A stretch of 64,000 nucleotides of DNA from Bacteroidales bacterium UBA1680. GTDB lineage: Bacteria; Bacteroidota; Bacteroidia; Bacteroidales; UBA932. Both the position numbers and the translations under genes were made by a program. Positions within the stretch are counted from its first letter, which is position 1, and every line of letters starts with the position of its first letter. The DNA lies in NCBI GenBank assembly GCA_002320605.1, contig DCKG01000016.1:4841-68840 (forward strand). Direction: 5' to 3'. The notes below the pieces were generated by a model that saw only the letters and a list, made by a program, of their open reading frames with translations, was not told the DNA's origin and searched no databases. Positions 45,108-53,201 of this stretch are shown piece after piece.

Positions 45108-46319
45108 CTAGTTAAATTCATGGAAGGGGAGAACGATGATGGATTTTCCATGGGCGAGGATGTGGTCCTCCTGGTTGAAAGTTACGATAAGTCCTTCGTT
45201 CAAGTCGAGAGCGTCCATGGCTTGGCTAAGGCCAGCGATTTCACGTGCCCTGTTCTCGGAATTCAGCTCATAGCAAACCTGGATCGCCCTTTCTGGCTTT
45301 CCCTTGAATGTAGTGATGAAATCACATTCTGCGGCCGGATCTCTGTAGTAATAGATTTTTCGGCCACTTTGCCTCAAGGTTATGAATACTGCATTCTCCA
45401 GTTTGTGTCCGTCATTCTTTGAGAATCCATTGCTGACGTTGGCGAGTATCCCATTGTCGATGCAATAGACCTTCTTCGGGTTTGCCAGCTGGACTTTCGC
45501 CGACCATGAAAATTTGGGGACATATTCCATGAGATAGGACTGCTGAAAATATGAAAGATATTCGCTGACGGTCGTTGTCGACTTGAGTTCAAGTTGCTGC
45601 TTCAGTTTATTGGCAGAAAACAGGCTCCCGACATTGGACAGAAGCAGTGAGAGCGCAGTCTGCAGAGTGCGTTCGTCCCTGATTCCGTATCTTACGGCTA
45701 TGTCTCGATAGAGGATGTCGTTGACCAGTTCCTCAAGAATCCGGCTTTCACCTGTTTCGAGGAATTTTGGCATTCCGCCTTCATCAAGGTAGGATTTTGT
45801 GGAGTCGTAACCTTTGTCGAGGTGCTTGAAGCCGCAATATTCAGTGTATGAGAAGGGAAATAGTTCGCAGGTGATGTGCCGGCCGGTCAGTTTGGTTCCG
45901 AGTTCGCGGCTCAGCATCGAGGCGTTGGAGCCTGTGACGACCACGTTTTTACCTTCATCCAGTTTTCCTCTGACATAGACTTCCCATCCATCGATCACTT
46001 GGATTTCATCGAAAAAGAGGCTCAAGAACCCGCCTTCGCTGATGATTTCGTCTATGAGCCTGAAATCATCGATTGTGAAGCCGTACATTCTTGGAGTGTC
46101 GAAATTGAGGTAAAATGCTGATTCCCTTAGCTTTTCTTTCTTCATGAGCTGTCCCATCAGGGTGCTCTTGCCGCAGCGCCGCAGTCCGGAGATTACAAGT
46201 GCACAATCTTTTATGCCGTAGCTGAGTTCTCCGAGGAGCTCTCTGGGGAAGGAGTCGCTGTTCAGTATCGCTTTTTTCTGCTGCGTGGAAACGTCTTTTA
46301 TGTCTTGTTTGCTGATCAT
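45108..46319 (-). CDS. Orphan AAA+ ATPase, AAA_14/DUF4143 type
   Basis: 403 residues from the ATG at 46319. The in-frame ATG at 46373 is unlikely because the -7 element lies between the two. Walker A is SGLRRCGKST (about 44-53), Walker B LSLFFDEIQVIDGWE, sensor VVVTGSNASMLSRELG. A winged-helix-like part (FSANKLKQQLELKSTTTVSEYLSYF in pieces) precedes the DUF4143 segment KVYCIDNGIL and a C-terminal nuclease-like core (AAECDFIT, then AIQVCYEL, with Gln-x-x-Tyr-Glu where others have Glu-x-Lys). The gene stands alone. Palindromes with TCCATT half-sites fill the promoter spacer. Confidence 0.9.
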   Translation of the reverse strand: MISKQDIKDVSTQQKKAILNSDSFPRELLGELSYGIKDCALVISGLRRCGKSTLMGQLMKKEKLRESAFYLNFDTPRMYGFTIDDFRLIDEIISEGGFLSLFFDEIQVIDGWEVYVRGKLDEGKNVVVTGSNASMLSRELGTKLTGRHITCELFPFSYTEYCGFKHLDKGYDSTKSYLDEGGMPKFLETGESRILEELVNDILYRDIAVRYGIRDERTLQTALSLLLSNVGSLFSANKLKQQLELKSTTTVSEYLSYFQQSYLMEYVPKFSWSAKVQLANPKKVYCIDNGILANVSNGFSKNDGHKLENAVFITLRQSGRKIYYYRDPAAECDFITTFKGKPERAIQVCYELNSENRAREIAGLSQAMDALDLNEGLIVTFNQEDHILAHGKSIIVLPFHEFN

Positions 46320-46342
46320 GGTCGGGATAAATTTGGCTGAGA

Positions 46343-46406
46343 CAAATATAAACATTCCATTTGAAATGGACAAATCTTTCCATTACTAATGGATATTAGT
46401 ATCCAT
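46343..46406 (-). promoter_or_regulatory. Promoter with three overlapping palindromes of the AAA_14 ATPase gene
   Basis: On the minus strand -33 TTTG (46371-46374) and -7 TATATTTG (46343-46350) are 20 bp apart. TCCATTTGAAATGGA (46356-46370) fills the spacer exactly up to -33. TCCATTACTAATGGA (46379-46393) lies just upstream, and ATGGATA-TTAG-TATCCAT (46389-46406) shares its outer arm. The first two are perfect 7-bp arms around one base, with centres 23 bp apart. This is a textbook repressor geometry. Confidence 0.8.
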
Positions 46407-46461
46407 CGGTAACGGAATCTATAGCCGAAAAGGAGTGGTGGCTTCTGCAAGATGCTGATAT

Positions 46462-47796
46462 CTAGAGTTTTCCGTGTTTGCGGAACCAGATGAGAAAGCC
46501 TATGCAGATCAGGACCGAAAGCAGGGAGCCGATTGGAGCGGCGAGGCCCATTGGGAAGAGGGTGTCTGGAAAATTCACTGAAAATATGTAGGATAGGGGC
46601 ACTCTTGCCAATATGATGGAAGCCACGTTGTGAATGAATGACACGATAGAATAGCCGTATGCTACGAAATATCCGCTTAAGCAGAAATGGATGCCGGCGA
46701 ACACCGTGTCTATGACATAACTCCTGAAATATTGCCCTCCTGCGTGGATGACCTCAGGGTCCGATGTGAACCATCCGACTATAGGTTCTGCAGTGAACTG
46801 TATGAGTATGGCTATGAGCATTCCATAGCTCAAGGCAATCATCACGGCATATTTTAGGGTCAGGCGGCATCTCTCGGCTTGGCCTGCCCCAATGTTCTGA
46901 GCCGTCATCGTGGACACGGTCGAAAGCATGGCAGATGGCACCAGGAACAGCATTCCGATGAGCTTCTCCACTATCCCGACGGCAGCGGAATCCACTAGGC
47001 CGCGATTGTTCGCTATCACGGTTATCGCAAGGAAAGCTATCTGGATGAATCCATCCTGGAGCGCTATCGGCGTGCTGATTTTAAGTATCTTCGAGAGCGT
47101 AGGGCGGTCTGGCCGCAGGTCATGTTTATGGAACCGTATTCCTAACCCTTTGCGCTTCAGGTAGAAGAGCGAGACGACGACGCTGAAAGTCTGAGAGAGC
47201 GTGGTACCTAGGGCAGCCCCGGCAGGTCCCATATTCATAAAGCCTATGAATAAGAAATCCAGCAATATATTAAGTGCGCATGCCACCGCCACGAAGTACA
47301 TCGGGCTCTTGCTGTCTCCGATGCCTCTGAATATGGAGGCGATTACGTTGTATGCCGTTATGAAAGGAATGCCGATGAAACATATTCTCAGGTAGTCGGC
47401 AGTGCCGTTGATTGCCTCGACGGGGGGCGACATTATGCTCACTATCGGCCTTATGATGAGCAGGAGAACCGTTGCCGTCACGACTGAAACTGCGATGAAC
47501 AAAGAGACCGAGCTTCCTATGGTCTTGGATGCTCCTCTCTCGTTTTTAGCCCCGATCGCCCTTGCCAGCGTGACGGTGGAGCCCATAGCCAGCCCGACGA
47601 TCATGACCGTGAGAAAATGCATGAACTGGCTGCCGATTGACACTGCGGTAGTGCTGGCCACTCCGTCGTACAGTCCGATTACGAACAAGTCCACGAGTCC
47701 GTAGAGCAGCTGCATGAAATAGGAAAGCAGATATGGCAGTGAAAATCCAACCATATTCTTAAGCACGCTGCCTTGTGTGAGATCCTTCGCCGGCAT
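46462..47796 (-). CDS. MATE-family efflux transporter
   Basis: 444 residues with twelve membrane helices. Family features include the N-terminal PYLLSYFMQLLYGLVDLFVIG, AMGSTVTLARAIGAKNE, and AVGIVEKLIGMLFLVPSAMLSTVSTMTAQNIGAGQ in parts. It exports cationic drugs or metabolites by ion antiport; the substrate is unknown. Promoter -7 TACCTTTG on the minus strand is at 47839-47846. The promoter and first 59 codons are duplicated at 49784-50022. Confidence 0.93.
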   Translation of the reverse strand: MPAKDLTQGSVLKNMVGFSLPYLLSYFMQLLYGLVDLFVIGLYDGVASTTAVSIGSQFMHFLTVMIVGLAMGSTVTLARAIGAKNERGASKTIGSSVSLFIAVSVVTATVLLLIIRPIVSIMSPPVEAINGTADYLRICFIGIPFITAYNVIASIFRGIGDSKSPMYFVAVACALNILLDFLFIGFMNMGPAGAALGTTLSQTFSVVVSLFYLKRKGLGIRFHKHDLRPDRPTLSKILKISTPIALQDGFIQIAFLAITVIANNRGLVDSAAVGIVEKLIGMLFLVPSAMLSTVSTMTAQNIGAGQAERCRLTLKYAVMIALSYGMLIAILIQFTAEPIVGWFTSDPEVIHAGGQYFRSYVIDTVFAGIHFCLSGYFVAYGYSIVSFIHNVASIILARVPLSYIFSVNFPDTLFPMGLAAPIGSLLSVLICIGFLIWFRKHGKL

Positions 47797-47858
47797 ATTC
47801 GCTAAGTTCGCTGGCCGGAAAAGGGCTCAGCCAGACAGCAAAGGTAGCAAGAAGAACT
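47619..47858 (-). repeat. Direct repeat copy 1 (MATE promoter and first 59 codons)
   Basis: Nearly identical to 49784-50022 in the same orientation; differences are a few substitutions, clustered upstream of the ATG. The two copies flank 1.9 kb carrying the 48187-49521 operon. Confidence 0.9.
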
Positions 47859-48091
47859 ATTTCTTCATAAAATGATACGTGCTACGACGAAAATCACGTC
47901 TCGACTCTTGCAAATTTAAATAGTTCATCCTGAAATTGCACATTTAATGAGCAGACTGATGTGCATCAGAAGGCGCTAAAATTCATGTCAGACTGCCCAA
48001 GCTTTTTAAGAAGCATCCTGTTAGCCCTAAAAATTACGCTGTATGATTGCAGCAATGACGTAGATAACTGTGGAAGAGGCTGAAGCGCACG

Positions 48092-48126
48092 AAAAAAGCC
48101 GAGTCCACAATAATGAAGACTCGGCT
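48092..48126 (-). terminator. Rho-independent terminator of the DUF1573 operon
   Basis: A 9-bp perfect stem (AGCCGAGTC at 48097-48105, GACTCGGCT at 48118-48126) with a U6 run on the minus strand (48092-48097), 60 bp past the stop of the DUF1573 gene. Confidence 0.8.
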
Positions 48127-48186
48127 AGAAACTTAAATTAGGAGACAGACGCTGCTTTCGAAGCATTTAAGTCTTAGCATCCAACA

Positions 48187-48594
48187 TTACTTATCTGGAA
48201 CAACTTCAATATTTAAGCGCAAAATAGCAGTCGGCTTTTGAGATGATAGTGAGGTAAATACGGTTACTTTCTTTTCATATTTACCCACCTTCCCTTTTGG
48301 ATTAAACGTAACTTTTATCAGAGACCTTCCTCCTGGAGGAACCAACTCATTATCAAATTCAGTGGTTACACATGGGCAAGACACAAACGCCGAAGTAATA
48401 AGTATCGAGACATTTCGGCTATTATTTACCCAAGAGAAATTAACGGTGAGGGGGGCATCTTTTTCAGATAAAGATGGGAGAGTTATTGAATATGAGTCAA
48501 AGACTACTTTGCCTTCGCTATAGTCTTGGGCACGAAGACTTACGTAGTTAAGAGAAATAATAAATAGTGAGAGTATGAATAACAACGGCCTCAT
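48187..48594 (-). CDS. DUF1573 periplasmic protein
   Basis: 135 residues. A signal peptide covers about residues 1-22 (ending LRAQD). The mature part is one Ig-like DUF1573 domain (VNFSWVNNSRNVSILITSAFVSCPCVTTEFD, PPGGRSLIKVTFNPKGKVGKYEKKVTVFT in parts), including the conserved Cys-x-Cys and FNPKGKxG motif. DUF1573 proteins are abundant in Bacteroidetes and often adjoin secreted-peptide or thioredoxin genes. Last gene of a three-gene operon, 22 bp after the membrane protein gene. Confidence 0.85.
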   Translation of the reverse strand: MRPLLFILSLFIISLNYVSLRAQDYSEGKVVFDSYSITLPSLSEKDAPLTVNFSWVNNSRNVSILITSAFVSCPCVTTEFDNELVPPGGRSLIKVTFNPKGKVGKYEKKVTVFTSLSSQKPTAILRLNIEVVPDK

Positions 48595-48616
48595 CCACTT
48601 AAAGTTTTCTTAATAA

Positions 48617-48967
48617 TTATTTAATGCTATTCTTAACTATAGGGATAATGGCAAGCAGAATTAAAACAACAGTGCTGGCGATGACTGCATATAATTCATT
48701 AAACCAATTAAAGCCAATGACTATATTGATTATGGATGCGACGACAAATGTAAGGAAACCAATGAGAATAGGAATCTTAATGTGGGAAACAATAACAGAT
48801 TCTGGCCTTTTATATTTTATAAGAGACCCCACACAAGCGCCTATAGAGCAAAAGCCCATTACGCATCCGCCTATTATAGCTTTATCAAGAGCCTGAATGA
48901 CTCCAAAGACAATAGAGGATAAAGACAATATTAAAATAATGCTCCAAAAAATAACTATCTTTTTCAT
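48617..48967 (-). CDS. Small four-helix membrane protein of unknown function
   Basis: 116 residues from the ATG at 48967; 119 from 48976. Four hydrophobic segments (FWSIILILSLSSIVFG, AIIGGCVMGFCSIGACVG, IPILIGFLTFVVASIIN, AVIASTVVLILLAIIPIV) with short basic loops. No family recognised. The ATG at 48967 overlaps the stop of the preceding lipoprotein gene in ATGA, so the two are translationally coupled. The size and coupling to a small secreted, Gly-rich partner resemble immunity proteins, but this is inference. Confidence 0.75.
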   Translation of the reverse strand: MKKIVIFWSIILILSLSSIVFGVIQALDKAIIGGCVMGFCSIGACVGSLIKYKRPESVIVSHIKIPILIGFLTFVVASIINIVIGFNWFNELYAVIASTVVLILLAIIPIVKNSIK

Positions 48968-49521
48968 TTTGAACATGTAGCTATTGATAATGCAGTAAAT
49001 GACATGCCTACAACAAAACCAGCACCAAACGAAATCGCTCCAAAAGCAGCAGGCCATATTCCTCCGCAGATCCCTATTCCTATTCCACAAACCCATTGCC
49101 TTGCTGATGCTCTGGTTACAACATCATTCCCATAATTATCAATAATTTCTATGTAATCTTCTCCAGGATTATATATGCCGGACATAACAGGTTCGTTTAA
49201 TTCATTGTATGCTGTAAATAGACAAGAAGTACTTGTTAATAAAGAATCAATCACAAATGAGACAGAAAAGGCAACCGATCCATCTTCAGCTAAGACATTC
49301 GCAAGAGCTTTATCATAGTCTGAATTAACAAAGATTTCAGCTTGTATGTCAGATGTTGGTGAGGAGCAAAGATATCCTTCGGAGAAAGTTTCTGCTGCTT
49401 CAGTTACTCTTGTTCCGTTTGATGAGGATATCGGAGTGAGTTCTATGAGATTGCTCATAGTTGGAACATCCTTTGTTGTCTGTTCGCATGACACAAAGGA
49501 AACAATAGTAAGTGCAGCCAT
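48964..49521 (-). CDS. Small lipoprotein with a hydrophobic Gly/Ala-rich tail; start frameshifted
   Basis: 185 residues as read from the ATG at 49521. This start leaves an uncharged, too short signal peptide before the lipobox (IVSFVSC). One extra T in the T6 tract (49528-49533) would join an upstream ATG at 49547 (MNCKHFFAAMAAL), giving a normal lipoprotein signal with Lys and His. The middle region is Ser/Thr/acidic. The last 45 residues (from RQWVCGIGIGICGGI to ALSIATCSK) are hydrophobic, Gly/Ala-rich, with three Cys, recalling membrane-active bacteriocin tails. No family recognised. First gene of the operon with the membrane protein and DUF1573 genes. Confidence 0.7.
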   Translation of the reverse strand: MAALTIVSFVSCEQTTKDVPTMSNLIELTPISSSNGTRVTEAAETFSEGYLCSSPTSDIQAEIFVNSDYDKALANVLAEDGSVAFSVSFVIDSLLTSTSCLFTAYNELNEPVMSGIYNPGEDYIEIIDNYGNDVVTRASARQWVCGIGIGICGGIWPAAFGAISFGAGFVVGMSFTALSIATCSK

Positions 49522-49580
49522 TGCTGCAAAAAATGTTTACAGTTCATAATTCTGTGGTTTAAATAAAATGTGGAATTATT

Positions 49581-49600
49581 AGTTATAACGTTTTATAACT
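49581..49600. promoter_or_regulatory. Palindrome upstream of the lipoprotein operon
   Basis: AGTTATAA-CGTT-TTATAACT, perfect 8-bp arms, lies between a possible minus-strand -7 element (TTTATTTG, 49602-49609) and the start codon, about where transcription would begin. Operator or 5' mRNA hairpin. Confidence 0.5.
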
Positions 49601-49783
49601 GCAAATAAAGGTAGGTGAAAAAAATATCACACTAAAATTTTTTTATAGCAAAAAAGTAAAAAGAAATAAATAAAAAGAAGAATCAATAGCGGGGTTGGAA
49701 TGCTCAGTCCTGCAGGAATTTCTTCATCGGTGTGCAGCTGAAGAGTCTGCCGAAGTGAACGGGATGTTGTCGAAACGAATACG

Positions 49784-50022
49784 GCATGAACTGGCTGCCG
49801 ATTGACACTGCGGTAGTGCTGGCCACTCCGTCGTACAGTCCGATTACGAACAAGTCCACGAGTCCGTAGAGCAGCTGCATGAAATAGGAAAGCAGATATG
49901 GCAGGGAAAATCCGACCATATTCTTAAGCACGCTGCCTTGTGTGAGATCCTTCGCCGGCATATTCGCTAAGTTCGCTGGCCGGGTAAAGCCCAGCCGGAC
50001 AGCAAAGTTAACAAAAAGAACT
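49784..50022 (-). pseudogene. Duplicated MATE promoter and N-terminus (copy 2)
   Basis: Carries the minus-strand -7 element TAACTTTG, the ATG at 49961 and 59 codons identical to the MATE gene at 46462-47796, then diverges at 49784 into unrelated sequence, ending FLQD at 49704. The two silent or near-silent changes relative to copy 1 indicate a recent duplication. A longer in-frame extension upstream (to 50132) is open but not protein-like. Confidence 0.85.
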
Positions 50023-50181
50023 GAGACTATGCCGGAGGCACCGCCCGCACCGGCATCAGGGGATGGCTCTGGGAAAACATTAACATCTAAATTATTTTCT
50101 GTGTCTACTTCTCGCGCGGTACGCAATTTCAACTACATTTTATCCATAAAACACAAAAATATACAACCTAATCGTGACATG

Positions 50182-50249
50182 TTTTTTGGACAAAAAAGGT
50201 AATTTAATTTAGCCACATATGGAAATTCCAAAATATAGTGTTATCTTTG
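50182..50249 (+). promoter_or_regulatory. Promoter and palindromes of the fourth ATPase gene
   Basis: -7 TATCTTTG (50242-50249) matches the consensus perfectly. TGGAA-A-TTCCA (50220-50230) lies in the expected -33/-7 spacer, and TTTTTTG-GA-CAAAAAA (50182-50197) further upstream. The -33 element is poor. Confidence 0.55.
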
Positions 50250-50270
50250 CCTTATAAGCAGTATATAGAT

Positions 50271-51545
50271 ATGAAGACATATAAACCGAGAATTGCGGAT
50301 AAGGAATTACAACGAAAGCTGTCAGGTATCGGCGCCGTTTTGATTGAAGGACCTAAATGGTGCGGTAAAACTACAACTGCGGAGCAACAGGCGTCCACAA
50401 TCATCTACATGGACGATCCTTTGTACAAAGAACAGAATCTCCGTATGGCTGATATAAATCCTAAAGCGTTGTTGGTCGGAGAATGTCCCATATTGGTAGA
50501 TGAATGGCAACTTGCTCCCAAATTGTGGGATACAATCCGCTTTGAAGTCGATCACAGAGAAGGCGAAGGTCTTTTTATTTTAACTGGTTCGGCTGTTCCT
50601 GCAAAAACAGAAGAAATTCATCATTCAGGAGCTGGTAGATTTGCATGGCTAACCATGCGTCCCATGAGTTTATACGAGTCGGGGGAATCTTCTGGAGAAG
50701 TGAGTTTGGAGGGGATGTTTGAAACTCCAGACAATATAATGGGAATCAACAAATTGTCGCTTTATGATATTGCTTTTTTAATTTGTCGAGGTGGGTGGCC
50801 TCGTGCATCATTGCAAACAGGAGATATTGCGCTGGATCAAGTGAAATACTATTATGACGCAGTGACGCGTTCGGACATTTCTCGAGTAGATGGCGTTCGA
50901 CGCAATCGAGAACGGGCAAAACGATTGATGCGTTCATATGCTCGACATCAAGGTTCTCAGGCTCCCATCAGTACTATTGTAGAAGATATGCGAGTGAATG
51001 ATGAGGAATCAACGGATGTAAAAACAGTTGCTTCTTATATTGACGCTCTAAAAAAAATTTTTGTCATAGAAGATTCTGTTGCATGGAATCCTAATCTGCG
51101 CTCAAAGACAGCTATTCGGACATCTGATACCAGATACTTTGTCGATCCGTCAATTGCTGTTGCTGCTTTGGGTCTTGGCCCCAAGGACCTGATTAATGAT
51201 CTGAACACAATGGGGCTGTTATTTGAGACGCTTTGTGTCCGGGATTTACGCGTATTTGCGAGCGCTTTAGATGGACAAGTCTATCATTTTCGAGACAAGT
51301 ACGGCCTCGAATGTGACGCAGTTGTTCATCTGCGTAATGGTAAATTTGGCCTTATCGAAATAAAACTTGGCGGAGACCAACTTATAGAGCAAGGCGCAAC
51401 TACCTTAAAAACATTGGCTGCAAAGATAGATACGGATAAAATGAAAGCCCCGTCCTTTTTAATGGTGTTGACGGCTACAGGAAAATTCGCCTATCGACGT
51501 GCAGACGGAGTTTATGTGGTTCCTATTGGATGCTTAAAAGACTAA
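50271..51545 (+). CDS. Orphan AAA+ ATPase, AAA_14/DUF4143 type
   Basis: 424 residues from the ATG at 50271, which is preferred over 50238 because that codon lies upstream of the -7 element. Walker A GPKWCGKT (27-34), Walker B PILVDEWQLAPKLWD, sensor LFILTGSAVP. The middle contains SDISRVDGVRRNRERAKRLMRSYAR and a winged-helix-like APISTIVEDM to TVASYIDALKKIFVI. The C-terminus has a complete PD-(D/E)XK-like core (LECDAVVHL, then FGLIEIKLGG). Family function is unsettled. Codon usage is more AT-rich than in neighbouring housekeeping genes, hinting at transfer. Confidence 0.9.
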   Translation: MKTYKPRIADKELQRKLSGIGAVLIEGPKWCGKTTTAEQQASTIIYMDDPLYKEQNLRMADINPKALLVGECPILVDEWQLAPKLWDTIRFEVDHREGEGLFILTGSAVPAKTEEIHHSGAGRFAWLTMRPMSLYESGESSGEVSLEGMFETPDNIMGINKLSLYDIAFLICRGGWPRASLQTGDIALDQVKYYYDAVTRSDISRVDGVRRNRERAKRLMRSYARHQGSQAPISTIVEDMRVNDEESTDVKTVASYIDALKKIFVIEDSVAWNPNLRSKTAIRTSDTRYFVDPSIAVAALGLGPKDLINDLNTMGLLFETLCVRDLRVFASALDGQVYHFRDKYGLECDAVVHLRNGKFGLIEIKLGGDQLIEQGATTLKTLAAKIDTDKMKAPSFLMVLTATGKFAYRRADGVYVVPIGCLKD

Positions 51546-51629
51546 TAAACGATATGACACAGATAGGTTCACCTGCAAGGAAGTGGTCAGCTATATCCGG
51601 CGCAAAGGGAGCAAGTGTATTTTCCTGAT

Positions 51630-51842
51630 TTAGGTTGACTCGGGTTTGTAGAGGTTGACAGCTCCGTCGCTCACCTGCAGAGAAATTTCGGTGTAGCTGT
51701 GGCAGTCATCGGTCAGGTATGCAAGCACCTCTCCATCTGCAATTCCATCTACCTTGATTCTGAGGTTGCGGAGCTTCGTGTCATTGTCGTAACGGGTCAC
51801 TAAGACTCTGACTCGGCCATTCTTCCCTTTAGCCGCTGAATA
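51630..51842 (-). pseudogene. C-terminal fragment of a glycoside-hydrolase-like protein
   Basis: Seventy codons on the minus strand, opened by a stop at 51843 and closed at 51630. They read GRVRVLVTRYDNDTKLRNLRIKVDG and VLAYLTDDCHSYTEISLQ, the pattern of the C-terminal beta-sandwich in GH39/arabinofuranosidase-like enzymes. No start codon or catalytic domain is present. The 51546-51629 stretch has nothing recognisable. Confidence 0.45.
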
Positions 51843-51918
51843 TTAGTTTTAATGTGCTCCAGCCCTTGCGGGAATAAAAAATGCAAGTGTCCGAAAACAG
51901 GACACTTGCAAAATGTAA

Positions 51919-51995
51919 TGGTGATTCGGTTGGGATTCGAACCCAAGACCCACAGCTTAGAAGGCTGTTGCTCTATCCAGCTGAGCTACCGAACC
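51919..51995 (-). tRNA. tRNA-Arg(UCU)
   Basis: The cloverleaf on the minus strand has acceptor GGTTCGG/CCGAATC (one G-U), the D arm with AGCTCAGCTGGATAGAGCA, anticodon stem ACAGC/GCTGT with loop CTTCTAA (anticodon TCT), T arm GGGTTCGAATCCC, discriminator A and an encoded CCA (51919-51921). It decodes AGA. Confidence 0.96.
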
Positions 51996-52064
51996 ATTCC
52001 TCCGCCCTGCGGCCAGGATGCCTGACCGAACGGGTTTGCAAATATAATCAAATTCCTGCTAATT

Positions 52065-53183
52065 CTACACTTTCAGGAATATCTCTTTTCGATACAGGAA
52101 ATACAGGAACAGCCAGCATAGCGCGAAATAGCCGAGGCTGAGGATGAAGCTGCCGATATTCTCTGGAAAGATGTTGGCGAAGCCATTCAGGAAAAATCCA
52201 TTGATGGAAGAGAAATTTATTATTCTCTGCGCCATGTAGATGGTAATTGAATTCAGCCCGACCACCCGGAAAATCCAGTCCAGCTTACGATTCTTCCTGA
52301 CATCTATGATGTAGTAGAAGATTGCGAACATGGCCACTGAATATCCTGCCATGGTGAGTACGAAAGTGCTGGTCCAAAGCTTCTTGACAATCGGGAACCA
52401 TATGCTCCATGCTAGCCCGATGATTAGCAGGATGGCAGCGGCGCATAAAAGCTTAAGGGTCTTCTTCTCTCCGCTGTCCTCCGATTCCTTCACATAACGT
52501 CCCGTGAACATCCCCAGCAAGGCGGTCACGATTGCCGGGATGGTGCTGACCAGTCCTTCCGGGTCGTAGACGCCTCGCACGTAGATATTGTCAGGCATCA
52601 GCTTGCGGTCGACGTAGCTTGCTATGTTGCCCTCTAGAGAGAAGGAATCAGCGCCGGCAGGAGCATCCGGAGCGACGAAGAAACGCAGGAGCAGGAAATA
52701 TCCTATCAATATTCCGATGGCTGTCGCCCATTGGGCTTTCTTGCCAGTGAAGGCGTATAGCATGGCAGCGAACATCCATCCCAGGCCGATTCGGCCGAGC
52801 ACGCTCGGAATCCGCTGAGTGGCGAATTGCAAATCGAAGAGCCCGTCATAAACGAGGCCGAACAGGAAGAGAATCAGTCCTCTGCGGATAATGTCCAGAA
52901 GAATCTTGCCTTCGGACATCCCTTTTGCCCTTTTCTTCGCGATAGAGAAAGGGAAGGTCATTCCCGAGATGAACAAGAACAATGCAAAGATGGTATCCTC
53001 GAAATGAAGCCCTTCCCAGTCGACGTGGGAGAATTGACGGGCCAGCCACGAGTCTCCTCCGCCAGGAAACAGGGTGCAGAGGCTTACGACGAGGCCCCCA
53101 AGCCCCATGATGAACATCATGTCGAAGCCCCTGAGCGCATCCAGCGACAGAAGCCTTCCTTCGGTCCCTTTTTGATTAGTCAT
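52065..53183 (-). CDS. DUF5009/NagX-like membrane acyltransferase
   Basis: 372 residues, about ten membrane helices. The N-terminal RLLSLDALRGFDMMFI and later LHFEDTIFALFLFISGMTFPFS match the NagX/heparan-alpha-glucosaminide N-acetyltransferase group (DUF5009, relative of acyltransferase-3 proteins). Probably transfers acetyl groups to amino sugars across the inner membrane. Last gene of the kinase-DUF6913-DUF368-DUF5009 operon, 18 bp after DUF368; tRNA-Arg follows. Confidence 0.85.
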   Translation of the reverse strand: MTNQKGTEGRLLSLDALRGFDMMFIMGLGGLVVSLCTLFPGGGDSWLARQFSHVDWEGLHFEDTIFALFLFISGMTFPFSIAKKRAKGMSEGKILLDIIRRGLILFLFGLVYDGLFDLQFATQRIPSVLGRIGLGWMFAAMLYAFTGKKAQWATAIGILIGYFLLLRFFVAPDAPAGADSFSLEGNIASYVDRKLMPDNIYVRGVYDPEGLVSTIPAIVTALLGMFTGRYVKESEDSGEKKTLKLLCAAAILLIIGLAWSIWFPIVKKLWTSTFVLTMAGYSVAMFAIFYYIIDVRKNRKLDWIFRVVGLNSITIYMAQRIINFSSINGFFLNGFANIFPENIGSFILSLGYFALCWLFLYFLYRKEIFLKV

Positions 53184-53201
53184 AGTGTTATATTGATTTG
53201 A

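Noticed and set aside
46320..46373. Upstream ATG at 46373 as start of the 45108 ATPase
   Set aside because: It would lie upstream of the -7 element and within the palindromes; the ATG at 46319 gives the usual N-terminus.
49704..50132. A 142-codon fusion of a proline-rich leader to a MATE N-terminus
   Set aside because: It is the duplicated MATE 5' end with chance open flanks; the leader is not protein-like and carries the promoter.
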